Below are positions 38,398 to 45,359 of a stretch of 64,000 nt of DNA, piece after piece. A program made the position numbers and the translations under genes. This DNA is from CALMKX01 sp036274895. GTDB lineage: Bacteria > Acidobacteriota > Thermoanaerobaculia > Multivoradales > SZUA-115. The notes beneath the pieces are model-generated. The model had not been told where the DNA came from. It saw nothing but the letters and a program-made list of their open reading frames with translations, and made no database searches. The stretch's first letter is position 1; each line of letters starts with the position of its first letter. The stretch lies in assembly GCA_036274895.1 (NCBI GenBank), contig DASUEU010000038.1, positions 182,272 to 246,271 on the forward strand. The letters run 5' to 3'.

Positions 38398-40596
38398 TCA
38401 GACGGTACGCCGCCGGCGCAGGACCGCCCAGGCCGCCGCCGCCATGGCCAGCATCAGCAGCGCCAAGCCGAGGGGCGAGAGGGTTGGGATCTCGAGAGCG
38501 TTGCCGCCCACGATGAGGTCCGTGGGGTCGAGCTGGCCACCGGCGGCCGGGTCGTCCGTCGAGGTCGTGCTCTCGTTGGTGCCGTTGCCGTCGGCGTCGA
38601 AGTTGATCGTGCCCTGGTTGGAGATCGTCTGGCCGAGGGTGCCTGCATTGATGGTGGCGTCGATGGTGATGGTCACCGAGCCGTTACCCGGGATCGAGCC
38701 GTTCCAGGTCACCGTATTGCCCAGGAAGGCAGCCGTCCCGGAAGTGGCGGAGGCCCCGGTCACCGTGACGGTGGCCGGCACGTTGTCGGTGAACTCGTCG
38801 CCCGGGTTGTCCAGCTGGGCGCTGGCGCTGGCGTTGGAGAGCACCACCGTGTACTGGATGGCACCGCCCTCGGTGAAGTCGCCGGACACCGTCTTGGTAC
38901 CCGAGACGCTGGCCGCCGAGGCCACGGTGGTGTCGTCCTGGGCCGAGTTGTTGCCGGTGTTCGGGTCGGTAATGCCGGGACCGGCAGTCACCGTGGCAGT
39001 GTTCGAGAGGACGCCGACGAAGGCCAGCCCCACCGTGCCGTTGACGGTGTAGGTCACCGAGCCGCCGGAAGGCAGGTTGGCGGTGTCGTTGATGTTGCCC
39101 GCGCCATTGGCCGTGCAGGTGCCGCCGCCGGCGCCCACGCAGGTCCAGGTGGCCCCGGTGAAGCCGGCCGGGAAGTTGTCGACCACATTGGCGGCCGGGT
39201 CCGGGTTCGGGCCGGCGTTGGAGACCGTGATGGTGTAGGTGGTCGCCTGGCCCGGCGTCGCGTTGGTCAGGCCGTCCGTCTTGGTGATGCTGCTGTCGGC
39301 CAGGACCGCGCAGGTGCAGGGGGTGAGGGTCAAGGTCCAGGCAGCGATCGAGCCCCCGTCGCCGGCCAAGTCGTCGCTCACCGTCAAGGTCCAGGTGCCG
39401 TTGGCGTTCTCACCAAGGAAGGCACCCAGGGCCTCCTCCACCACCAGCGGTGTGGCGGTGGTGAGGTTGACGTAAGCATTGTCTGTGGTCACGCCGTTGT
39501 TGGTGGTGTACGGCACCTGGCCGAGTGGGTTGGCGTCATCGTTCCAGGCGGTGCCGTTGAAGGTGTTGTCGTTGCCGGCGCCGTTGTCCGTCGAGAAAGT
39601 CACCACCGTGCCGGTCGGCGACATCAGGGTCATGTCGATGTCAGCGGAGAAGGTGTGGGTGATGGTGGTGTCGACGGTGATGCCGCAGATCGCTGTCGGG
39701 CCGCCGGCCACCGTGTTGGTGCTGGTCACCACGGCCGGGCCGGTCGGGATCGCCACCGGCGTGCTCTGGGTGACCACCGTATTGGCGCCGTTGGTGGGCG
39801 CCGACGGGAAGGTGGTCACCTCGACCGACCAGCTGGCGATCGAGCCACCGTCGCCGGCCAAGTCGTCGCTGACGGTCAGGGTCCAGGTGCCGTTGGGGTT
39901 CTCGCCGATGAACGCCGCGAGAGCCTCCTCGGGTACCAGAGGTGAGGCCAGCGTGAGGTTGACGTACGCATGATCCGAAGCCAAGCCGCTGTTGGTGGTG
40001 TAGGGCACCTGGCCGGCAGGGTTGGCGTCGTCGTCCCAGTCGGTACCGTTGAACACGTTGTCGTTGCCGGCGCCGTTGTCGGTCGAAAGCGTCACCACCG
40101 TGCCGGCCGGCGACTGGATCGTCATGTCCAGGTCGGCGGCGAAGGTGTGGGTGATGTTGGTCAGCAGGTTGGCGTCCCAGAGGTAGGTGCCCACCCCCGA
40201 CACCACGACCGTCGAGGTCACCACGGCCGGGCCGGTGGGGATGGCCACCGGCGTGCTCTGGGTGAAGGTCGTGGTGGTGGCGGTGCAGCCCGCGGGCGGG
40301 GTCGGTGACGTACCCTCGGTCGGAGGTCCGCCAGCGGCCGGGGCCGCCCCGGAGGCCACCGGCTCGTCACCACCGAGAGCCGCAGAGATCTGACGGTAGC
40401 GTACCGCCTTGGTGTTGTAGCTGGCCGCGGCCGTGGGATCGCCGGCGATCGAAGGCTTGAGCTGGCGCATCTCCTCGGCCAGCTGGGCCATCTCTTCGTG
40501 CATCTGCTCCTTCGTGGCGGCGAGCAGAATCGTCGGCGAGAGCAGCAAACCGATGGCCAGCACAGCCACGCTTCGGCTCCGGGGGTGAATCTTCAT
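38398..40596 (-). CDS. IPTL-CTERM surface protein with two P-domain repeats
   Basis: This 732-residue exported protein has a signal peptide (LAIGLLLSPTILLAAT) and a short helical region with KEQMHEEMAQLAEEMRQLK. Two near-identical modules of about 155 residues resemble the proprotein convertase P domain (ITHTFAADLDMTIQSPAGTV ... GTWTLTVSDDLAGDGGS, then ITHTFSADIDMTLMSPTGTV). One or two DUF11-like beta domains follow (TYTITVSNAGPNPDPAANVV). The C-terminus is a sorting tail: IPTLSPLGLALL, a membrane helix, then RRRR. IPTL-CTERM tails are processed by exosortase-type enzymes; none is in the window. AAGGAGG lies just before the ATG, and the gene has its own promoter and terminator. Confidence 0.88.
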   Translation of the reverse strand: MKIHPRSRSVAVLAIGLLLSPTILLAATKEQMHEEMAQLAEEMRQLKPSIAGDPTAAASYNTKAVRYRQISAALGGDEPVASGAAPAAGGPPTEGTSPTPPAGCTATTTTFTQSTPVAIPTGPAVVTSTVVVSGVGTYLWDANLLTNITHTFAADLDMTIQSPAGTVVTLSTDNGAGNDNVFNGTDWDDDANPAGQVPYTTNSGLASDHAYVNLTLASPLVPEEALAAFIGENPNGTWTLTVSDDLAGDGGSIASWSVEVTTFPSAPTNGANTVVTQSTPVAIPTGPAVVTSTNTVAGGPTAICGITVDTTITHTFSADIDMTLMSPTGTVVTFSTDNGAGNDNTFNGTAWNDDANPLGQVPYTTNNGVTTDNAYVNLTTATPLVVEEALGAFLGENANGTWTLTVSDDLAGDGGSIAAWTLTLTPCTCAVLADSSITKTDGLTNATPGQATTYTITVSNAGPNPDPAANVVDNFPAGFTGATWTCVGAGGGTCTANGAGNINDTANLPSGGSVTYTVNGTVGLAFVGVLSNTATVTAGPGITDPNTGNNSAQDDTTVASAASVSGTKTVSGDFTEGGAIQYTVVLSNASASAQLDNPGDEFTDNVPATVTVTGASATSGTAAFLGNTVTWNGSIPGNGSVTITIDATINAGTLGQTISNQGTINFDADGNGTNESTTSTDDPAAGGQLDPTDLIVGGNALEIPTLSPLGLALLMLAMAAAAWAVLRRRRTV

Positions 40597-40654
40597 GGCT
40601 CCTCCTTGGAGGGAAACAAAAGGAATCTTCCGGCAATACCGGGATATTGCGGGA

Positions 40655-40684
40655 AGAGTACTCCTCCAACGCGAGGGCCGTCAA
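40655..40684 (-). promoter_or_regulatory. Promoter of the IPTL-CTERM gene
   Basis: On the minus strand TTGACG (40679-40684) and TACTCT (40655-40660) are 18 bases apart, about 58 bases before the ATG. The leader contains a small hairpin, GCAATA/TATTGC, of unknown meaning. Confidence 0.6.
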
Positions 40685-40705
40685 CGAGCCGGCGGGCTCA
40701 AGCCC

Positions 40706-41908
40706 TCAGAGCGTCGGCGCCTCGCTCGCCCGGTCCGCCCGAGTATGAAAGGGGCAGCCCTTGCCCACCGCGCCTTCCGGCTTTCGCTCTGCCCGCCAGG
40801 GCGGTTCCTGGTAGAAGAAGTTGGGCGTCAGCTCCTGGTTTTCGAAGGGGTGCTGGAAGAGGGGCGAGGTGGAGCCGGAGATCGGCGGCACCACCCAGGT
40901 CCACTCGGCCTGGGTGTCACGGCTGCAGCGGGCCTCGCGCTCCTCGAAGCGCAGGAAGTGCTCCGAGACGGTGTGGTGGTCAACCATCTTCACCCCCGCC
41001 TGTTCGAAGGAATGGAGCACCGCCACGTTGAGCTCGACCAACGCCCGGTCGCGCCACAGGCTGCGCTCGTGTTGGGTGTCGAGCCCCATCAGCCGCGCCA
41101 CCGCGGGCAGCAAGTTGTAGCGATTCACATCCGAGAGGTTGCGCGCGCCGATCTCGGCGCCCATGTACCAGCCGTTGAAGGGGGCGCAGGTGTAGTGGAT
41201 GCCCCCGACCTCGAGCCGCATCGAAGAGATCGCCGGCAGGGCGTGCCACTTGAGGCCGAGCTCGGCGAAGGCAGGCAGCTCCGGATGCTCGAGGGGCACT
41301 TCGAGCACGGTGTCGGCGGGCAGCTCGAAGAGGCGCGGGGCGGAGTCCGGCACCTGGATCGCCAGAGGCAGCACGTCGAAGGGAGTACCGGGACCCCCCT
41401 CCCAACCCAGCTCGCGCAGCACCGCGGTGATCTCCAGCTGGCGAGGGTCCCCCAGCACGGAGCCGTCGCTCCGGCGGTAGCCGGCATAGCGGATCAGCTG
41501 CTCGTTCCAGATGCGCATCGGCCCACGGCCGGGGACCACCGGGGGGAAGACCAGAATGGTCGGCCGGATGTGGCCGCCGTGGGTGGCCTCGACGAGGTAA
41601 CGGCAGATCGAGTCACAGACCCCCTCAAATTCGGTTACATGTCTGCAATCCATCAACTGCAAGCTGTTCCAGTAATGCCGCCCCACGCAACGGACGCTGT
41701 TGCGCCAGGCCATCCGGCTGCCGTGCTCGAGCTCGGCGCGGGTGTGCTCGTAGGTGCCGCGGCTGCAGATGGACTCCTCCACCTCCTGCCAGCGCTGGGC
41801 GAAGGCCTCCTGCTGGTCGGTCTCGAGGTGGAAGAGGGCGAGAAAGCGATGGGCCTCGTCGAGAAGCTGTTCGAGGGCCGGGTGCAGGCTGGGCGATTCG
41901 AGGATCAT
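40706..41908 (-). CDS. nos: Nitric oxide synthase oxygenase
   Basis: Bacterial NOS oxidises L-arginine to citrulline and NO with heme and a pterin cofactor. The 400-residue protein shows the heme-ligand region MAWRNSVRCVGRHYWNSL (Cys74). It also has the pterin/Arg-pocket regions ILVFPPVVPGRGPMRIWNEQ and HYTCAPFNGWYMGAEIGARN, with NLSDVNRYN following. The Arg-binding Glu is in the GAEIG segment. No reductase domain is attached, so electrons must come from separate partners; a ferredoxin-NADP reductase gene lies about 3.5 kb away. ATG at 41908 with GGGAG upstream is preferred over a TTG 11 codons earlier. The pterin genes folB/folK in this window are probably unrelated. The promoter carries a perfect palindrome. 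Confidence 0.94.
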   Translation of the reverse strand: MILESPSLHPALEQLLDEAHRFLALFHLETDQQEAFAQRWQEVEESICSRGTYEHTRAELEHGSRMAWRNSVRCVGRHYWNSLQLMDCRHVTEFEGVCDSICRYLVEATHGGHIRPTILVFPPVVPGRGPMRIWNEQLIRYAGYRRSDGSVLGDPRQLEITAVLRELGWEGGPGTPFDVLPLAIQVPDSAPRLFELPADTVLEVPLEHPELPAFAELGLKWHALPAISSMRLEVGGIHYTCAPFNGWYMGAEIGARNLSDVNRYNLLPAVARLMGLDTQHERSLWRDRALVELNVAVLHSFEQAGVKMVDHHTVSEHFLRFEEREARCSRDTQAEWTWVVPPISGSTSPLFQHPFENQELTPNFFYQEPPWRAERKPEGAVGKGCPFHTRADRASEAPTL

Positions 41909-41958
41909 CCCGGAAGCTCCCAAGTCGATCGGAGGGTTCAAGACTTCAGCTGGCCGAC

Positions 41959-41987
41959 AAGATATTTGGATATCTAGCTGCCGTCAA
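41959..41987 (-). promoter_or_regulatory. Promoter of the NO synthase gene
   Basis: On the minus strand TTGACG (41982-41987) and TATCTT (41959-41964) are exactly 17 bases apart in an unusually AT-rich stretch, about 50 bases before the ATG. The inverted repeat at 41960-41975 covers the -10 and half the spacer. Confidence 0.75.
41960..41975. promoter_or_regulatory. Candidate operator of the NO synthase gene
   Basis: AGATAT-TTGG-ATATCT is a perfect 6+6 inverted repeat within the promoter, so a protein bound here would block RNA polymerase. It is AT-rich like sites of some NO- or redox-sensing repressors (Rrf2 family), but I cannot name the regulator. Confidence 0.6.
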
Positions 41988-42014
41988 GAGATAAATCGTT
42001 GTCCTAAGGACGAC

Positions 42015-42698
42015 TCAGGACACCCGCGACAGCAGGCGCTCGGAGCGGATGGCCCGGCTGTAGGCCACGCCCACGTGGTACCAGTGCAGCAGGCAGGCTT
42101 CCTGGAGGGCGCGCCGCCACCAGCCCAGGGAGCCGGGACGGGGTGGCGCCTGCCGGGCTCCGGAGAGACCCACCTCGAGGCTGAAGCCACGGGCGAACGC
42201 CGCCGCCCGGGCCAGGTGCAGCGGGTCCGAGACCACTAGCAGCCGCCGCCAGCCCCGCTCGGCGACCACGGCTCGCATGTGCCTCAAGTTGTCCAGGGTG
42301 TGGCAGCTCTCGTCCTCGCAGAGCACGGCGGCCGCCGGGGCTCCCAGCTCGAGCAGCACTTCCCGGCCGGCCTGAGCCTCGGTGCGGGTGGCCGTCCCGG
42401 TCAGCCCGCCGGCCACGATCAGCCGCGGCGCGAGGCCGGACCGGTGCAGCTCGAAGCCGTGGTGCAGCCGAGCGAGGAAGACCGGCGTGGGGCGGTCGTG
42501 ATCGAGGGCACGGCCGAGGATCAGGATGGCGTCGGCCGCCTCGCGGTCCTCGCGACGGGCCGTCACCAAGACCTGCCGCATGCGCCAGAGCACGGGCAGG
42601 CCCAGGCCCAGGAAGGCGACCAGGAAGGCGAGCGTCATCGAGGTCACTGTGCCGCTACCGAAGTAGCTGTTCCAGCTCTGGGAGACGTGTCGAGCCAC
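42015..42698 (-). CDS. YdcF/SanA (DUF218) family protein
   Basis: This 227-residue protein has one membrane anchor near the N-terminus (MTLAFLVAFLGLGLPVLW) and a DUF218 domain. AADAILILGRALDHDRPTPV is followed by RLIVAGGLTGTATRTEAQAG, a charged core with EDESCHTLDNLRHM and LLVVSDPLHLARAAAFARGF. These are the usual motifs of YdcF/SanA proteins, linked to envelope metabolism and with no settled reaction. The GTG at 42696-42698 with GGAG nearby is chosen; an ATG 20 codons later is an alternative. It lies about 20 bp after the lepB stop and may be co-transcribed with it. Confidence 0.83.
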   Translation of the reverse strand: MARHVSQSWNSYFGSGTVTSMTLAFLVAFLGLGLPVLWRMRQVLVTARREDREAADAILILGRALDHDRPTPVFLARLHHGFELHRSGLAPRLIVAGGLTGTATRTEAQAGREVLLELGAPAAAVLCEDESCHTLDNLRHMRAVVAERGWRRLLVVSDPLHLARAAAFARGFSLEVGLSGARQAPPRPGSLGWWRRALQEACLLHWYHVGVAYSRAIRSERLLSRVS

Positions 42699-42718
42699 GG
42701 AGTGCTGCTCCGGGGGGT

Positions 42719-43531
42719 CTACTCGAGATCGTGGAAGAAGCGACCCCAGCGCAGCGGCCCGAGCGGCAGACCCAAGGGGCAACCCTGGCAGGAGTAGAGC
42801 ACCAGGGTGGCCTGGCCGACGATGCGCTTGCGCTCGACGAAGCCGAACACCCGCGAGTCCTTGCTGGCGTAGCGGTTGTCGCCCATCACGAAGTAGTTGC
42901 CCGGCGGCACGATGATCGGGCCGTAATGGGTGCCTGGATCGTAGGGGCGCAACATCACGGCGTGCCCGTCGTGGCCCAGGCCCTCTTTCTCGAACACGTG
43001 GCTGAAGCGCTCGGCCGGGGAGAGATCCTGAGCCACCGTGCGCTCGAGCGGCTCGTAGGTCAGCCTCTCGCCGTTGATCAGCAGGCGGCCGCGCCGCACC
43101 TCGATGGTGTCCCCGGGGGTGCCGATCACCCGCTTGACCAGGCGTTTCTCGTCATCGGGCGAGAACAGCACCACGATGTCGCCACGCTGGGGATCGCCCC
43201 ACCCCATCACCCGGTGGAGGGTGAAGGGCACGCGCAAGTCGTAGGCCGCCTTGTTGACGAAGATGCGGTCTCCCTCGACGATGGTCGGCTTCATGGAGCC
43301 GGTGGGCACGTCGTTCCAGTCGGCCAGAGCCGAGCGGAACACGCACATCACCGTCAGCACGATGAGCAGGGGCCGGATCCACTCCTGCCACAGCCAGGCG
43401 GAGCGGCTCGGCCGGTGGGGAGCGGCCGACGGGGACGCCGGCGCGGCGTCGGCCGCGGGGGCGACCTCGGGCTCGGCGGTCGGCTCGACGGCGAGGGTCT
43501 CTTCGACGGGGATCTCGGGGGGTTCGCTCAT
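42719..43531 (-). CDS. lepB: Signal peptidase I
   Basis: Type I signal peptidase removes signal peptides from exported proteins at the membrane. The 270-residue protein has an acidic Pro/Ala-rich N-terminus and a membrane helix (IRPLLIVLTVMCVFRSALAD). The catalytic Ser79 is in VPTGSMKPTI, and the general-base Lys lies in KRLVKRVIGTPGD. The box-E GDNRYASKDSRVFGFV lies near the C-terminus. The ATG overlaps the stop of the NUDIX gene by 4 bp (ATGA). It is one member of a leftward run with the NUDIX and DUF4920 genes. Confidence 0.93.
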   Translation of the reverse strand: MSEPPEIPVEETLAVEPTAEPEVAPAADAAPASPSAAPHRPSRSAWLWQEWIRPLLIVLTVMCVFRSALADWNDVPTGSMKPTIVEGDRIFVNKAAYDLRVPFTLHRVMGWGDPQRGDIVVLFSPDDEKRLVKRVIGTPGDTIEVRRGRLLINGERLTYEPLERTVAQDLSPAERFSHVFEKEGLGHDGHAVMLRPYDPGTHYGPIIVPPGNYFVMGDNRYASKDSRVFGFVERKRIVGQATLVLYSCQGCPLGLPLGPLRWGRFFHDLE

Positions 43532-44091
43532 GTCGTTCTCGTCAGGTTCTCGCTGCCACCCAGCCACCAGGACGCCCGCAGCAGGGCACAGGCCGACTTG
43601 CCGTCGGCGATCTCCCCGCGGGCGGCGCGGGCCACGGCCTCGGTGAAGGGCAGGCGCTCGAGGACGAGCAGCTCGTCCTCTTCGAGGCTCTGTGCCGCGG
43701 GGCCGAGGCCCCGGGCCAGAAAGAGGTGGATCACTTCGTCGGTGAAGCCGGGGCTGGCCCAGAAGGGCCCCAGGGACACCAGCTCCTCGGCCGTCACCCC
43801 CGCCTCCTCGGCCAGCTCGCGCCGGGCGCAGGCCTCTGGGCTCTCGCCGGCATCGAGCTTGCCGGCCGGCACCTCGAGCAGCCAGCCGTCGGTGGCGTGG
43901 CGGTACTGGCGCACCAGCACTACTGTGCCGTCCGCGGCCAGGGGGACGATCGCCGCCGCGCCGGGATGGCGCACCAGCTCGAGGTCGACCTCGATGCCGT
44001 TGGGGAGAGTGACCCGCTCCCGGGTCATCTCCAGAAAGGAGCCGCGGTGAAGGGTGCGGCGGTCGAGCAGCCGGGCCTTGGTCTCGAGCAA
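43528..44091 (-). CDS. NUDIX hydrolase, ADP-ribose pyrophosphatase-like
   Basis: This 187-residue protein has the NUDIX box GKLDAGESPEACARRELAEEAGV (read as GX5EX7REUXEEXGU), preceded by VVLVRQYRHATDGWLLEVPA. That is the pattern of ADP-ribose pyrophosphatases, which split ADP-ribose to AMP and ribose-5-phosphate. A TTG at 44089-44091 is chosen as start because GGGGAG lies 8 bases upstream and the N-terminus (LETKARLLDRRTLHRG) fits the family; an ATG 22 codons later would cut off the first strand. It starts 3 bases after the stop of the DUF4920 gene. Confidence 0.88.
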   Translation of the reverse strand: MLETKARLLDRRTLHRGSFLEMTRERVTLPNGIEVDLELVRHPGAAAIVPLAADGTVVLVRQYRHATDGWLLEVPAGKLDAGESPEACARRELAEEAGVTAEELVSLGPFWASPGFTDEVIHLFLARGLGPAAQSLEEDELLVLERLPFTEAVARAARGEIADGKSACALLRASWWLGGSENLTRTT

Positions 44092-44093
44092 GC

Positions 44094-44567
44094 TCAGCGC
44101 TCCCCGATCTCGGCGCCGGTGGCCTGGATCTGGATGATGCGGTAGGGGCCGTCGCCCACGCTCGCGGGGTCGAAGCGCTCGCCCTTTTCCTCGGCGATGT
44201 GCGCGAGCCAGCCGGTGAACTGCTCCTTGCTCATGGGCAGCACCTCGACCTTGCCCTCGACCACGGCGCTCTGGCCCTTGGCCGTCTGCGGGAAGACGAT
44301 GACGTCGTCCTCGACCTTCACCCGCACCGCCGCGCCCTCGGCGCCGAGCTGCAGCCAGCAGCCCCTCTTGGGGCAGACGTCCTGGACCTTGCCTTCGAGA
44401 CGGACGACCTTGCCGGCCCAGGCTTCGGGCTCGGCGACGATCTTCGCGAGAGAGACGGTTTCCTGGGTCTTGACGCCCTCGCCGTAGCGGGTGGGCAGGG
44501 CGGAGGCCGGAGCGGCCAGGCCGAGGGCGAGCAGGAAGGCTGGGAGAAGGGCGGTTGATCGGCTCAT
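44094..44567 (-). CDS. Exported DUF4920-like protein
   Basis: This 157-residue protein has a signal peptide (LLPAFLLALGLAAPASALP) and one OB-like beta domain. The sequence AGKVVRLEGKVQDVCPKRGC is followed by WLQLGAEGAAVRVKVEDD and QSAVVEGKVEVLPM. This matches the DUF4920 pattern with its conserved DVCxxxGCW segment, whose two cysteines may bind metal or form a disulfide. The function is unknown. It is the first gene of the leftward group leading to NUDIX, lepB and ydcF, and is divergent from trmH across 117 bp. Confidence 0.8.
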   Translation of the reverse strand: MSRSTALLPAFLLALGLAAPASALPTRYGEGVKTQETVSLAKIVAEPEAWAGKVVRLEGKVQDVCPKRGCWLQLGAEGAAVRVKVEDDVIVFPQTAKGQSAVVEGKVEVLPMSKEQFTGWLAHIAEEKGERFDPASVGDGPYRIIQIQATGAEIGER

Positions 44568-44647
44568 GGACGGGCATTATGCCGCAGGTCGAAAGGGCAC
44601 GAACGCTCCGGAGGAAGAGGCCGATGCAAGCCGGCTGCCGCCCGCCG

Positions 44648-44676
44648 TTGCCTCCCCCGGTGCGATCCCGTATCGT
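44648..44676 (+). promoter_or_regulatory. Promoter of trmH, probably leaderless
   Basis: TTGCCT (44648-44653) and TATCGT (44671-44676) are 17 bases apart, and the ATG begins only 8 bases after the -10. Transcription would start at or next to the start codon. Confidence 0.6.
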
Positions 44677-44684
44677 GCCGCGCC

Positions 44685-45344
44685 ATGTCGGCAGAGCGCA
44701 TCGCCCGCCTGCGCGCCACGCTCGATCGGCGCCAGCCGGACCTGACGGTGGTGCTCGAGGGGGTGCACAAGCCGCACAACCTGGCGGCGGTGCTGCGCAG
44801 CTGTGACGCGGTGGGGGTTTGGCAGGCCCACGCCGTGACCCGCGAGGCCAGGACGCGGTGGCAGGTGTCGTCGGCGGTCGGCGCCGCCAAGTGGGTGGAG
44901 GTCGAGGTCTGGGAAGAGGTCGGCGCGGTGCTCGGCTCCCTGCGCGAGCGGGGTTTCCAGATCTGGGCCGCCCACCTCGACGAGGGTGCGCGAGACTTCC
45001 GCAGCCTCGACTACACGGGACCCACCGCCTTCCTCCTCGGCCAGGAGAAGCTCGGCGTCACCGCCGAGGCCCTGGCCGCCGTGGACGGCTCGGTCGCCAT
45101 CCCGATGGTCGGCCTGGTCACCTCGCTCAACGTCTCGGTGGCGGCGGCTCTGCTGCTCTTCGAGGCCCAGCGCCAGAGGAGCGGCGCTGGCCTCTACGAC
45201 GCACCCCGGCTGCCCGAGGAGGCGCGCACCCGCCGCCTCTTCGAGTGGGCCTGGCCGGAGCTGGCCGCGTACTGCCGCCGCCACGGCCTGCCCTATCCCC
45301 GCCTGGACGAGAACGGCGACCTTGCCGAGCCCCTGCCCCGCTAG
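44685..45344 (+). CDS. trmH: tRNA (guanosine-18-2'-O)-methyltransferase
   Basis: TrmH is a SPOUT-fold enzyme that methylates the ribose of G18 in tRNAs. The 219-residue protein has motif 1 LEGVHKPHNLAAVLRSCDAVG, motif 2 PTAFLLGQEKLGVT and motif 3 SLNVSVAAALLLFEAQRQR, the three parts of the trefoil knot. Basic C-terminal residues (RTRRLFEWAWPEL) extend the tRNA contact. The length is normal for TrmH of the simple type. No Shine-Dalgarno lies before the ATG; the -10 box is 8 nt upstream. Confidence 0.92.
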   Translation: MSAERIARLRATLDRRQPDLTVVLEGVHKPHNLAAVLRSCDAVGVWQAHAVTREARTRWQVSSAVGAAKWVEVEVWEEVGAVLGSLRERGFQIWAAHLDEGARDFRSLDYTGPTAFLLGQEKLGVTAEALAAVDGSVAIPMVGLVTSLNVSVAAALLLFEAQRQRSGAGLYDAPRLPEEARTRRLFEWAWPELAAYCRRHGLPYPRLDENGDLAEPLPR

Positions 45345-45350
45345 TATCCT
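45322..45350 (+). promoter_or_regulatory. Promoter of the ferredoxin-NADP reductase gene, probably leaderless
   Basis: TTGCCG (45322-45327) and TATCCT (45345-45350) are 17 bases apart, and the ATG begins 9 bases later. The -35 lies inside the 3' end of trmH. Confidence 0.6.
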
Positions 45351-45359
45351 CGCGCCGCC

